11,968 nucleotides of DNA, from assembly GCA_049522195.1 (NCBI GenBank), contig JBEKOB010000107.1, positions 1-11,968 on the forward strand, in the 5' to 3' direction. The notes under the pieces were generated by a model. It saw only the letters and a list, made by a program, of their open reading frames with translations, made no database searches and was not told the DNA's origin. Shown here piece by piece: positions 7,105 to 11,968 of the stretch. Position numbers and translations under genes: made by a program. How positions within the stretch are numbered: the first letter of the stretch is position 1; each line of letters starts with the position of its first letter. Source of the DNA: UBA9647 sp049522195 (GTDB lineage: Bacteria; Bacteroidota; Ignavibacteria; UBA10030).

Positions 7105-7134
7105 CCCGGAAGATTCTTTCCGGGTTCTTCTTTC
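7105..7134 (+). terminator. Terminator-like hairpin at the start of the tRNA leader
   Basis: CCCGGAA (7105-7111) pairs with TTCCGGG (7118-7124) around a 6-base loop, followed by the pyrimidine-rich TTCTTCTTTC. It has the form of an intrinsic terminator but lies immediately after the predicted transcription start. It may therefore be an attenuator, a 5' stability hairpin, or evidence that the true start is further downstream. Confidence 0.4.
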
Positions 7135-7141
7135 AGATACC

Positions 7142-7218
7142 ATTCCGCGATAGTTGATCCCGTCTCGACAGCGTCGTGACGGGAGAAATCCCGCCGTATT
7201 GTGGCGGGACTCAATGGT
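7142..7218 (+). repeat. Split partial duplication of the tRNA-Asn 5' half, holding two GC-rich hairpins
   Basis: ATTCCGCGATAG at 7142-7153 repeats exactly the 12 bases at 7229-7240 (the tRNA 5' end). CTCAATGGT at 7210-7218 repeats the next 9 bases (7241-7249, the D-arm). Between the two upstream pieces are 56 bases forming two strong hairpins: TCCCGTC/GACGGGA (7158-7164 and 7178-7184, extended inside by CGAC/GTCG) and TCCCGCC/GGCGGGA (7189-7195 and 7203-7209). The first arm can also pair with the last, giving mutually exclusive folds. The whole segment would be in the leader of the tRNA precursor. Confidence 0.65.
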
Positions 7219-7230
7219 CGCAGAAAAGAT

Positions 7231-7562
7231 TCCGCGATAGCTCAATGGTAGAGCATGCGGCTGTTAGCAAGATAGCAGCTTTCCCGAGTAATCGGGATTG
7301 AAAAATCGGGTGAATTCAGGGAAGCCTTCCTCTCGGCAATCGAGAGATGGTAATCCTGAGCGAAGCCCCGCAAAGAGAAAAGCAGTCAGTAGCGGGGAAC
7401 GTGCAGAGACTAGAGGATGAGGAATCTCGCCAATAAGCCTCGACAGCGCCCGACGTCCCACCTCAGAATTCGTGAGAGGACGATGAGATAGTCCGGGCCA
7501 GATCGAAAGATCTGGAGTGTACCGTAACCGCAGGGTTGTAGGTTCGAGTCCTACTCGCGGAG
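7231..7562 (+). tRNA. tRNA-Asn(GUU), interrupted by a group I intron
   Basis: Exon 1 is 7231-7264 and exon 2 is 7525-7562. Joined, they form a 72-nt cloverleaf: acceptor TCCGCGA/TCGCGGA (7 bp, all Watson-Crick), D-arm GCTC/GAGC with loop AATGGTA, anticodon stem TGCGG/CCGCA with loop CTGTTAA (anticodon GTT), a 5-base variable region, and T-arm GTAGG/CCTAC with loop TTCGAGT. Discriminator G73 matches asparagine identity. CCA is not encoded. Without removal of the 260 bases between U35 and U36 the anticodon does not exist, so splicing is required for function. An intrinsic terminator follows 12 bases downstream. Confidence 0.95.
7265..7524 (+). ncRNA. Group I self-splicing intron in the tRNA-Asn anticodon
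   Basis: The intron is 260 nt and ORF-less. The 5' splice site has the required U.G pair: exon GGCUGU pairs with the internal guide GCAGCU (7275-7280), giving P1 with a 10-base loop. The intron ends in G (7524). P2: 7282-7287/7292-7297 with a GUAA tetraloop. P3: 7306-7312/7447-7453 (7 bp). P4: TTCAGG 7315-7320/CCTGAG 7355-7360. P5: GCC 7324-7326/GGT 7349-7351, capped by a 6-bp hairpin. P6: CCCCGC 7366-7371/GCGGGG 7392-7397. P7, the guanosine site: GACTA 7408-7412/TAGTC 7489-7493. P8: CGTCC 7454-7458/GGACG 7478-7482. P9: CCAGATC/GATCTGG with a GAAA loop (7498-7515). The P, Q, R and S boxes (AATTCAGGGAA, AATCCTGAGC, TGCAGAGACTA, GAGATAGTCC) resemble the IC3 type of bacterial tRNA introns. An extra hairpin between P7 and P3' is atypical. 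Confidence 0.95.
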
Positions 7563-7574
7563 CCCTTCGACTCG

Positions 7575-7603
7575 CCCCACCAGCAATGGTGGGGTTCTTT
7601 TTT
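7575..7603 (+). terminator. Intrinsic terminator of the tRNA-Asn gene
   Basis: CCCCACCA (7575-7582) pairs perfectly with TGGTGGGG (7587-7594) around a GCAA tetraloop and is followed by TTCTTTTTT. It is a textbook rho-independent terminator 12 bases after the tRNA 3' end. Confidence 0.93.
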
Positions 7604-7635
7604 GGTGGAGTTCGCTCACCGCTCCTCCAGAGCAA

Positions 7636-7749
7636 TCGCGAAAGGAACAGGATGCACGTCGCTTAGGTGCTGGCAAGGTCGTGCTTTCCACTGACGCCGG
7701 ACAGATGGCCGCTGTGAACCGTCAATTTGATCTGATCATCGATACTGTA
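7636..7749 (+). pseudogene. Fragment of a zinc-type alcohol dehydrogenase (YahK/AdhA-like)
   Basis: Read in the frame of 7636, the sequence gives SRKEQDARRLGAGKVVLST then DAGQMAAVNRQFDLIIDTV. This is the end of the Rossmann region of cinnamyl/YahK-type zinc alcohol dehydrogenases ('...EDARRLGAD.VV.S.D...M......FD.IIDTV'). Only about 38 residues of a roughly 350-residue protein remain. The zinc sites, the rest of the cofactor domain and any start codon are gone. It is directly abutted by the SDR remnant at about 7748, in another frame, so an internal deletion probably joined the two genes. Assignment is by remembered family pattern only. Confidence 0.6.
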
Positions 7750-8239
7750 CTTTGTTTTTGCGTAATGCCCGCCGGTTAAGAAACAATGGTGTTTCCAAAT
7801 GCCGTATCGTTGAAGGCAACGTTCTGGATTTTACTCAACTCAAAGAGGCGATAACAGGACAGGACATTGTGTATGCGAATCTTTCAGGCGACCTGGAGGC
7901 GATGGCAAAAAACATCGTGAAAGCGATGGACGAAAAAGGGATAAAGAAACTCATCTTTATCAGTTCAATAAGTATCTATGATGTTCCTTTGAAACCCGTA
8001 TTAAAGCCTTACCGAAAAGCTGCTGAGTGATAGAAGCATCAGACCTTGAATACACTATTCTGCGACCAACCTGGTTTACCAATGCAGATGAAGTAGATTA
8101 TGAAACAACCAGAAAAGGCAAACCGGAAAAAGGGTCGGTAATTTCTCAAAAAAGCCTGGCAACGTTGATTGCGAAAATTATCGAGGGTCCCGAAAACTAT
8201 ATTCGTGAAAGCCTGGGAGTGAACAAGCCAAATTCTTGA
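7750..8239 (+). pseudogene. Truncated, frameshifted NAD(P)-binding SDR/NmrA-like oxidoreductase
   Basis: Two overlapping frames make one protein. The first reads TLFLRNARRLRNNG...IVEGNVLDFTQLKEAITGQDIVYANLSGD...KKLIFISSISIYDVP...YRKAAE and then hits TGA at 8028-8030. The second continues VIEASDLEYTILRPTWFTN...EVDYETTRKGKPEKGSVIS...NKPNS and stops at 8239. One missing base near 8027 (GAG-GTG read as GAGTG) would restore the expected AAEVIEASDLEYTILRP, the family's conserved core. The N-terminal glycine-rich cofactor motif is missing, so about 30 residues were lost at the junction with the alcohol dehydrogenase remnant. The protein family is the single-domain NAD(P)H-binding SDRs. Its base composition is more AT-rich than its neighbours, consistent with recent transfer and decay. 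Confidence 0.8.
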
Positions 8240-8476
8240 TAACCTTCTTTGCTCTCTCAGAGCAACACTAGCAATGGTGGGGTTCTTTTTTTCCGGGGTT
8301 TCAAGCTCTTAGTCTTCTCGTTCGGGTGGTTTCCATCGAGAATCGAATTGATGGTCAGACGATTTGCATGTAGTGTTTAGACCAGAGATGTCTCGATAGC
8401 AGGTCACGCCAACGCTACAGTACTATCTATCGTGGAGGCACTCGTTCCAAGGGCAACCCTGGATGTTATACTTTAT

Positions 8477-8506
8477 CTGATCGCGTTGATCAGTGAACAT
8501 TGTTCA
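8477..8506. repeat. Two adjacent short palindromes
   Basis: CTGATC/GATCAG (8477-8482 and 8488-8493, 5-base spacer) is followed at once by TGAACA/TGTTCA (8494-8499 and 8501-8506, 1-base spacer). Each is a perfect dyad of operator-like size. No gene start lies within 350 bases downstream, so a regulatory role is unproven. Confidence 0.4.
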
Positions 8507-8678
8507 TTTCTCTCAACTTGGACAAACCGCCCTCATTTCCAATGAACAGCCATCGTCAGATGGCGGGCGCTGATCCTTCGATTCCTATAGCGCTTGCGTC
8601 CGTTCATCAAATTCCATACCTTGCAAGTAGAGTGTAGGCTTGGATTTGAGGTTTGATCCAGGCCCGGTTGTGTGGACT

Positions 8679-8706
8679 CCAGGCAAGAGATGCCTGGTTT
8701 CTTTTT
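8679..8706 (+). terminator. Intrinsic terminator with no obvious upstream gene
   Basis: CCAGGCA (8679-8685) pairs with TGCCTGG (8691-8697) around AGAGA and is followed by TTTCTTTTT. The form is strong, yet the only upstream plus-strand material is the decayed segment and the tRNA. It may end an unseen small RNA or mop up read-through. Confidence 0.7.
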
Positions 8707-8832
8707 GCTCTCTGGTTTCTTCACCACTACCCACCTCACCAGAGTCCATCATCGTCCTCGTCATCGCGCTCTGCTCCACGCTCGATCTCGGCCTGACCTT
8801 CAGTCTTTTGAGTTTCACGGGTTGCTCGTTTA

Positions 8833-8861
8833 TTGTCAACTCGCGCTGTGATGGTTATTCT
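8833..8861 (+). promoter_or_regulatory. Candidate promoter of the 608-residue protein gene
   Basis: TTGTCA (8833-8838) and TATTCT (8856-8861) have a 17-base spacer. A start near 8868 would leave a leader of about 38 bases before the ATG at 8906. The -35 box is 5/6 and the -10 box 4/6 of consensus. Confidence 0.45.
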
Positions 8862-8905
8862 CCAGTGCGTGTCGTATGATTGTTCACTGTTGGCGAAGGT
8901 GCTCT

Positions 8906-10732
8906 ATGTACGAAACCAGGGTACATACATTTCACATCCCGGTGATGGGACTGGCGTTCTCTATCGACACACCAGTCAAAGTCGCGCGGTTTGGCATCTC
9001 CTCGGTGGTATCCATCGTCGACGACATCCTCATCGAGCATATGCGAAAACAACATGCTATCGAGCGAGGCGAGGACTATACTCCCATCACGACGAAAGAC
9101 TACGATTATCGCGCCCGGAGAATCACCGAATATCTCAATCTTCTCCAACGAATCGTGCACGATCAAATCGCCGCCCTCAGGGCCTCGGCGTTTGAGACAG
9201 GGAGTGAAATCGTAAAGTACTTCGAAATGCTTGCAGATCAATCACCGCTCAAAGCTCTGTACCAGCGGATGAAGAATGCTGCCGACTCTGCAACGCGTGC
9301 TCACCTCGAACAAGAGCTCCGCACGAAGATTGTCGCGGGAGAGATTGACGTCAATATCATGACGAAGCTGGATCGCCTGGCGCCGCCGAAAAACGGGCAG
9401 CCGCTCCCGCCCGAATTTTCCGATGCACTCTCTTCACTGCGGGGATTTGCGAAAAGCGACCTCAACTCCTCCGTTGTTCTCTCCGCCGGATTGAATTCGC
9501 GCCTATTCAGTTATATGGCGCAGTTTCCAGATTTTTTCCCCGATGAACATGGAAACCTTCGAAAGAAGGTCACATTGAAGGTGAGCGATTACCGATCTGG
9601 CTACATCCAAGGCAAGATCCTGGCGAAGAAGGGAATCTGGGTTTCGGAGTACAGGATCGAGTCGGGGCTGAATTGCGGCGGCCACGCATTTGCATCCGAC
9701 GGCGATCTTCTTGGACCGATTCTCGAAGTCTTCAAGACGAGCAAAACGACCCTGATCAACGAACTTCACGATCTCTATTCTGCAGCTCTCACATCAAAAG
9801 GCATGCTTGTGCCGGATCAACCATTGCCGGTGCGGGTCACCGTGCAGGGAGGGATCGGCACGACGAAAGAAGACGAGTTCCTCCGTGATTTCTATCAGGT
9901 CGATGGCACGGGCTGGGGATCCCCCTTCCTTCTCGTTCCGGAAGCAACGAACGTGGACGACAGGACGAGGCAACAACTCGCCGACGCAAAGAAAGAAGAC
10001 TTCTATATCAGTGATTCCTCTCCGCTGGGCATTCCGTTCAACAATGTGCGCAATACGACTGGCGAACAGCAGCTCTATCAAAGAATAGAGAAAGGAAAGC
10101 CTGGCAGTGCATGCGAGAAGAAGTTTCTCTGCAGCAACACGGAGTTTACCAAAGACGCAATTTGCACAGCGTCGTCACAATATCAGCGGTTGAAGATCAA
10201 ACAGCTCCAGAGTATGAATCTGCCTCCGGATGAGTTGAAGTACAAACTCGGAAAACTCTACGAGAAAACCTGTCTCTGCGAAGACCTCGCCGCGACAGCA
10301 CTGAATAACAACGGCGCGTGCGGAGCCACTCCCCTTCCCGTTGCAGTCTGTCCCGGTCCGAATCTGGCCTATTTCTCGAAGATTGCGACGCTCGAAGAAA
10401 TGGTGGGGCACATCTACGGCCGTATTCAACTCATGACAGTGAGCGATCGGCCAAATATGTTCATCAATGAGATCAGGCTGAACATCGATCACCTGAAAAG
10501 CGAGATCCAAAAAGCAGTGAACGCAATTTCCGAGAGAGAGCACGCCCGCTTCGCGGAATACAAGAAGAACCTGCTTGAAGGGATCGAGTACTATAAGAGG
10601 CTCATTCCTCAGCTGGTGAAAGAGAGTGAACGGTACCATGAAATCATGCGTGCACAGCTCCTGGAGTTGGAAGATGAGTTGATGCAAATCGTGATCCCAT
10701 GCCCCCTGGTGCCGCAGATGGAATACGTCTAA
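8906..10732 (+). CDS. Large conserved-looking protein of unknown function with TIM-barrel-like and cysteine motifs
   Basis: The product is 608 residues from the ATG at 8906, which has AAGG 6 bases upstream. The frame opens 10 codons earlier, but without a ribosome site. There is no signal peptide or membrane helix, so it is cytoplasmic. The N-terminus (HIPVMGLAFSIDTPVKVARFGISSVVSIVDD) looks like a barrel's first strand and helix. Later come ESGLNCGGHAF (about 252-262), VRVTVQGGIGT (309-319), DGTGWGSPFLLVPEATNVDD (333-352) and SPLGIPFNN (372-380). The GGIGT plus 'GWGSPFLL' arrangement recalls the phosphate/flavin end of FMN barrels such as nitronate monooxygenases, but this is a weak inference. 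Cysteines cluster in the C-terminal third (about 403, 409, 420, 456, 458, 472, 482), suggesting a metal or Fe-S site. The tail (about 510-600) is long charged helix. A zinc-ribbon gene follows at 58 bases. Confidence 0.85.
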   Translation: MYETRVHTFHIPVMGLAFSIDTPVKVARFGISSVVSIVDDILIEHMRKQHAIERGEDYTPITTKDYDYRARRITEYLNLLQRIVHDQIAALRASAFETGSEIVKYFEMLADQSPLKALYQRMKNAADSATRAHLEQELRTKIVAGEIDVNIMTKLDRLAPPKNGQPLPPEFSDALSSLRGFAKSDLNSSVVLSAGLNSRLFSYMAQFPDFFPDEHGNLRKKVTLKVSDYRSGYIQGKILAKKGIWVSEYRIESGLNCGGHAFASDGDLLGPILEVFKTSKTTLINELHDLYSAALTSKGMLVPDQPLPVRVTVQGGIGTTKEDEFLRDFYQVDGTGWGSPFLLVPEATNVDDRTRQQLADAKKEDFYISDSSPLGIPFNNVRNTTGEQQLYQRIEKGKPGSACEKKFLCSNTEFTKDAICTASSQYQRLKIKQLQSMNLPPDELKYKLGKLYEKTCLCEDLAATALNNNGACGATPLPVAVCPGPNLAYFSKIATLEEMVGHIYGRIQLMTVSDRPNMFINEIRLNIDHLKSEIQKAVNAISEREHARFAEYKKNLLEGIEYYKRLIPQLVKESERYHEIMRAQLLELEDELMQIVIPCPLVPQMEYV

Positions 10733-10790
10733 ACTGTACGCGTTGCGTCGGTCGGCTGAGCACATTCTACAAGTAGAACGGAGAGTATTT

Positions 10791-10985
10791 GTGTCAACAG
10801 AACCGAAGCAGTGTCTTAATTGTGCGGAGACAGAAGAATCTGTGCCGCTTGTTACGCTCCAGTTCAAGGGAGCTACCCACTGGATTTGCCCTCAATGCCT
10901 GCCGCAGCTCATCCATACTCCACAGAAGCTCGCCGGGAAGCTGCCGGGGGCTGAAACGATGAGCGGTTCGGAGCACCACCACTAG
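10791..10985 (+). CDS. Small zinc-ribbon protein
   Basis: This 64-residue protein has two CxxC knuckles: C8-LN-C11 and C33-PQ-C36 in HWICPQCLPQLIH. That is the layout of a small zinc ribbon with a 21-residue strand region between (VPLVTLQFKGATHW). The tail ends EHHH, which could add metal affinity. The start chosen is GTG at 10791, with GGAG 7 bases upstream. The frame also opens at an earlier TTG, which has no ribosome site and a poor N-terminus. It lies 58 bases downstream of the 608-residue gene on the same strand, so the two are probably co-transcribed. Whether it acts with its neighbour, for example as a metal-binding partner, is unknown. Confidence 0.75.
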   Translation: MSTEPKQCLNCAETEESVPLVTLQFKGATHWICPQCLPQLIHTPQKLAGKLPGAETMSGSEHHH

Positions 10986-10992
10986 AAACGTT

Positions 10993-11038
10993 GAAGGACG
11001 CCTTCAGCCATGCTTTGCCACGGCAGAAGGCGTCCTTC
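10993..11038. terminator. Long-stem hairpin between convergent genes
   Basis: GAAGGACGCCTTC (10993-11005) and GAAGGCGTCCTTC (11026-11038) form a perfect 13-bp stem, with GCC/GGC inside the 20-base loop. It sits between the plus-strand zinc-ribbon gene and the minus-strand serC, where a shared terminator is expected. The T-tract is poor (TTCTTC on the plus side), so it may work as a bidirectional 3'-end stabiliser rather than a classic terminator. Confidence 0.7.
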
Positions 11039-11089
11039 TTCATGTGACCTTCATTATGTACAACCACCTCTTACAGAATAACCCTCTTC

Positions 11090-11968
11090 CTACTTGTTCG
11101 CTGCGTAAAACTCTTCCATAAACTTCGCGAGCAACTCCACCGATTCCACCGGGCATGCGTTGTACTGAGATGAGCGAATCCCGCCGACCGAGCGATGTCC
11201 TTTCAATCCTACCATCTGTTTCTTCTTTCCCTCTGCCACAAACTTATCCTCCAGCTCGGGAGTCGGGAGGTTCCATGTCAGGTTCATGATCGATCTGTCT
11301 GACTTGTCAGTCACCGTCCCTTTATAGAAGTCAGGATGTGCATCGATCACATCATAGATCATCTTTGCCTTCTTCTGGTTGCGCGCTTCGATCGCATCGA
11401 GCCCCCCCTCCTTCTGGATCCACTTCAGCGTCTTGCCGAGGACGAAAACGGCAAACACCGGGGGAGTGTTGTAGAGCGATTTGCCGTCGACATGCGTTTT
11501 GTATTTCAGCATCGTCGGTACCTGGTCCTTTGCCTTTGCCTCGAGGTACGCCCGCTTGATCACGATCATCGTGACACCCGCGGGGCCGAGGTTCTTCTGA
11601 GCTCCGGCATAGATGAGGCTGTACCGGCTCCAGTCCCTCCTGATACCAAACATGTCTGAAGACATGTCAGAGATCAATGGCACGCTGCCGACATCGGGAA
11701 TCGATTTCCATTCCGTCCCGTAAATCGTGTTGTTCGTCGTGATATGCACATAGTCAGCATCAGGCGAGAACTTGTAGCTCTTCGGCAAGTAATTGAAATT
11801 CTTGTCCTTCGAACTTGCTGCTTCATTTACGATTCCGAACGCTCTTGCTTCCTTCGCGGCTTTTGTGGCCCACTCACCGGTGACGAGATAATCGGCGTTT
11901 GCTTTGAGAAAATTCATCGGGAGCATCGCAAACTGGAGGCTTGCTCCGCCGCCGACAAAGATGACAGC
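11090..11968 (-). CDS. serC: Phosphoserine aminotransferase, N-terminus beyond the window
   Basis: This PLP enzyme makes 3-phosphoserine from 3-phosphohydroxypyruvate and glutamate, in serine (and often pyridoxal) synthesis. The visible 292 residues start in the conserved VGGGASLQFAMLPMN segment that contacts the PLP phosphate. The frame is open to the window edge, so about 70 N-terminal residues are missing. Other landmarks are HITTNNTIYGTEW, PLISDMSSDMFG with the PLP-contacting Asp, and YAGAQKNLGPAGVT, whose Lys (codon 11596-11594) forms the Schiff base. The C-terminus reads GLKGHRSVGGIRSSQYNA, the usual substrate-phosphate arginine region. It ends at a TAG and converges on the plus-strand pair. 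Confidence 0.96.
   Translation of the reverse strand, partial: AVIFVGGGASLQFAMLPMNFLKANADYLVTGEWATKAAKEARAFGIVNEAASSKDKNFNYLPKSYKFSPDADYVHITTNNTIYGTEWKSIPDVGSVPLISDMSSDMFGIRRDWSRYSLIYAGAQKNLGPAGVTMIVIKRAYLEAKAKDQVPTMLKYKTHVDGKSLYNTPPVFAVFVLGKTLKWIQKEGGLDAIEARNQKKAKMIYDVIDAHPDFYKGTVTDKSDRSIMNLTWNLPTPELEDKFVAEGKKKQMVGLKGHRSVGGIRSSQYNACPVESVELLAKFMEEFYAANK

Larger units (their letters stand above)
7578..8291 (+). repeat. Direct repeat of the terminator flanking a decayed foreign segment
   Basis: Positions 7578-7603 and 8266-8291 are the same 26-base stretch with one mismatch: the right half of the tRNA terminator, beginning CAC(C/T)AGCAATGG and ending in the T-tract. The second copy lacks the left stem arm and so is not a good terminator. 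A second, weaker pair lies just inside: 7621-7635 and 8251-8265 agree at 12 of 15 bases and share the perfect 8-mer CAGAGCAA. The gene fragments at 7636-8239 fall between these pairs. This pattern fits insertion with duplication at the boundary, or recombination between two similar terminators. Confidence 0.7.
8292..8832. other. Gene-free stretch (541 bp)
   Basis: No convincing gene is seen on either strand: the open frames here lack a ribosome site, family motifs and coding texture. What it holds is a pair of adjacent palindromes at 8477-8506, an intrinsic terminator at 8679-8706, and otherwise featureless sequence. It may be degraded remains of the same acquired segment that ends at 8291, but no protein similarity could be recognised. 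Confidence 0.6.

Noticed and set aside
6940..7245. Upstream extension of the ybaB frame to 7245
   Set aside because: It runs through two promoters and into the tRNA gene. The ATG at 6939 has a good ribosome site and gives the family length.
7264..7635. Minus-strand 123-codon open frame
   Set aside because: It is the complement of the group I intron and tRNA, which explain every part of that stretch.
8496..8505. GAAC...GTTC resembling a Gram-positive LexA box
   Set aside because: The spacing is 3 bases rather than 4 and no SOS-type gene start is nearby.
8533..8839. Minus-strand open frames in the gene-free stretch
   Set aside because: They overlap each other in different frames, cross a terminator hairpin, and lack motifs and ribosome sites.

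Overview
The window holds about 12 kb of ordinary-looking bacterial chromosome with GC near 50%. The best guess is a member of the Bacteroidota/Ignavibacteriota (FCB) neighbourhood. That placement is inference, resting on a type-B sdhCAB operon with a single five-helix cytochrome subunit, ftsX without ftsE beside it, and small lipoproteins. Several genes have Shine-Dalgarno sites (sdhA, sdhB, ybaB, the 608-residue gene), and the promoters I can see are classical TTGACA/TATAAT-like with 17-bp spacers, so the organism does not look like a typical Bacteroides.

Positions 1-6939 are all on the minus strand. In transcription order they are ybaB, recR, two related lipoproteins, pheA, ftsX, a 240-bp gap with three tandem 30-bp repeats, then sdhC, sdhA and the start of sdhB (cut by the window edge). 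ybaB-recR is the usual nucleoid/recombination pair. pheA and ftsX are separated by 2 bases and are probably translationally coupled. sdhCAB encodes succinate:quinone oxidoreductase.

Positions 6983-7603 form a divergent promoter region followed by the most striking feature: a tRNA-Asn(GUU) gene on the plus strand, split inside the anticodon by a 260-nt group I self-splicing intron. P1, P2, P3, P4, P5, P6, P7, P8 and P9 can all be drawn by hand, and the spliced product is a perfect 72-nt cloverleaf. Pieces of the tRNA 5' half are repeated just upstream, interleaved with two strong hairpins. A clean intrinsic terminator follows the tRNA.

Positions 7604-8291 carry a decayed segment: a fragment of a zinc-type alcohol dehydrogenase fused to an N-terminally truncated, frameshifted NAD(P)-binding SDR/NmrA-like protein. 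The segment lies between an intact and a half copy of the tRNA terminator. Positions 8292-8832 have no supportable gene.

Positions 8833-10985 (plus strand) hold a promoter, a large cysteine-containing protein of unknown function (608 residues) and a 64-residue zinc-ribbon protein. A 13-bp stem hairpin separates these from the convergent minus-strand serC (phosphoserine aminotransferase), whose N-terminus lies outside the window.
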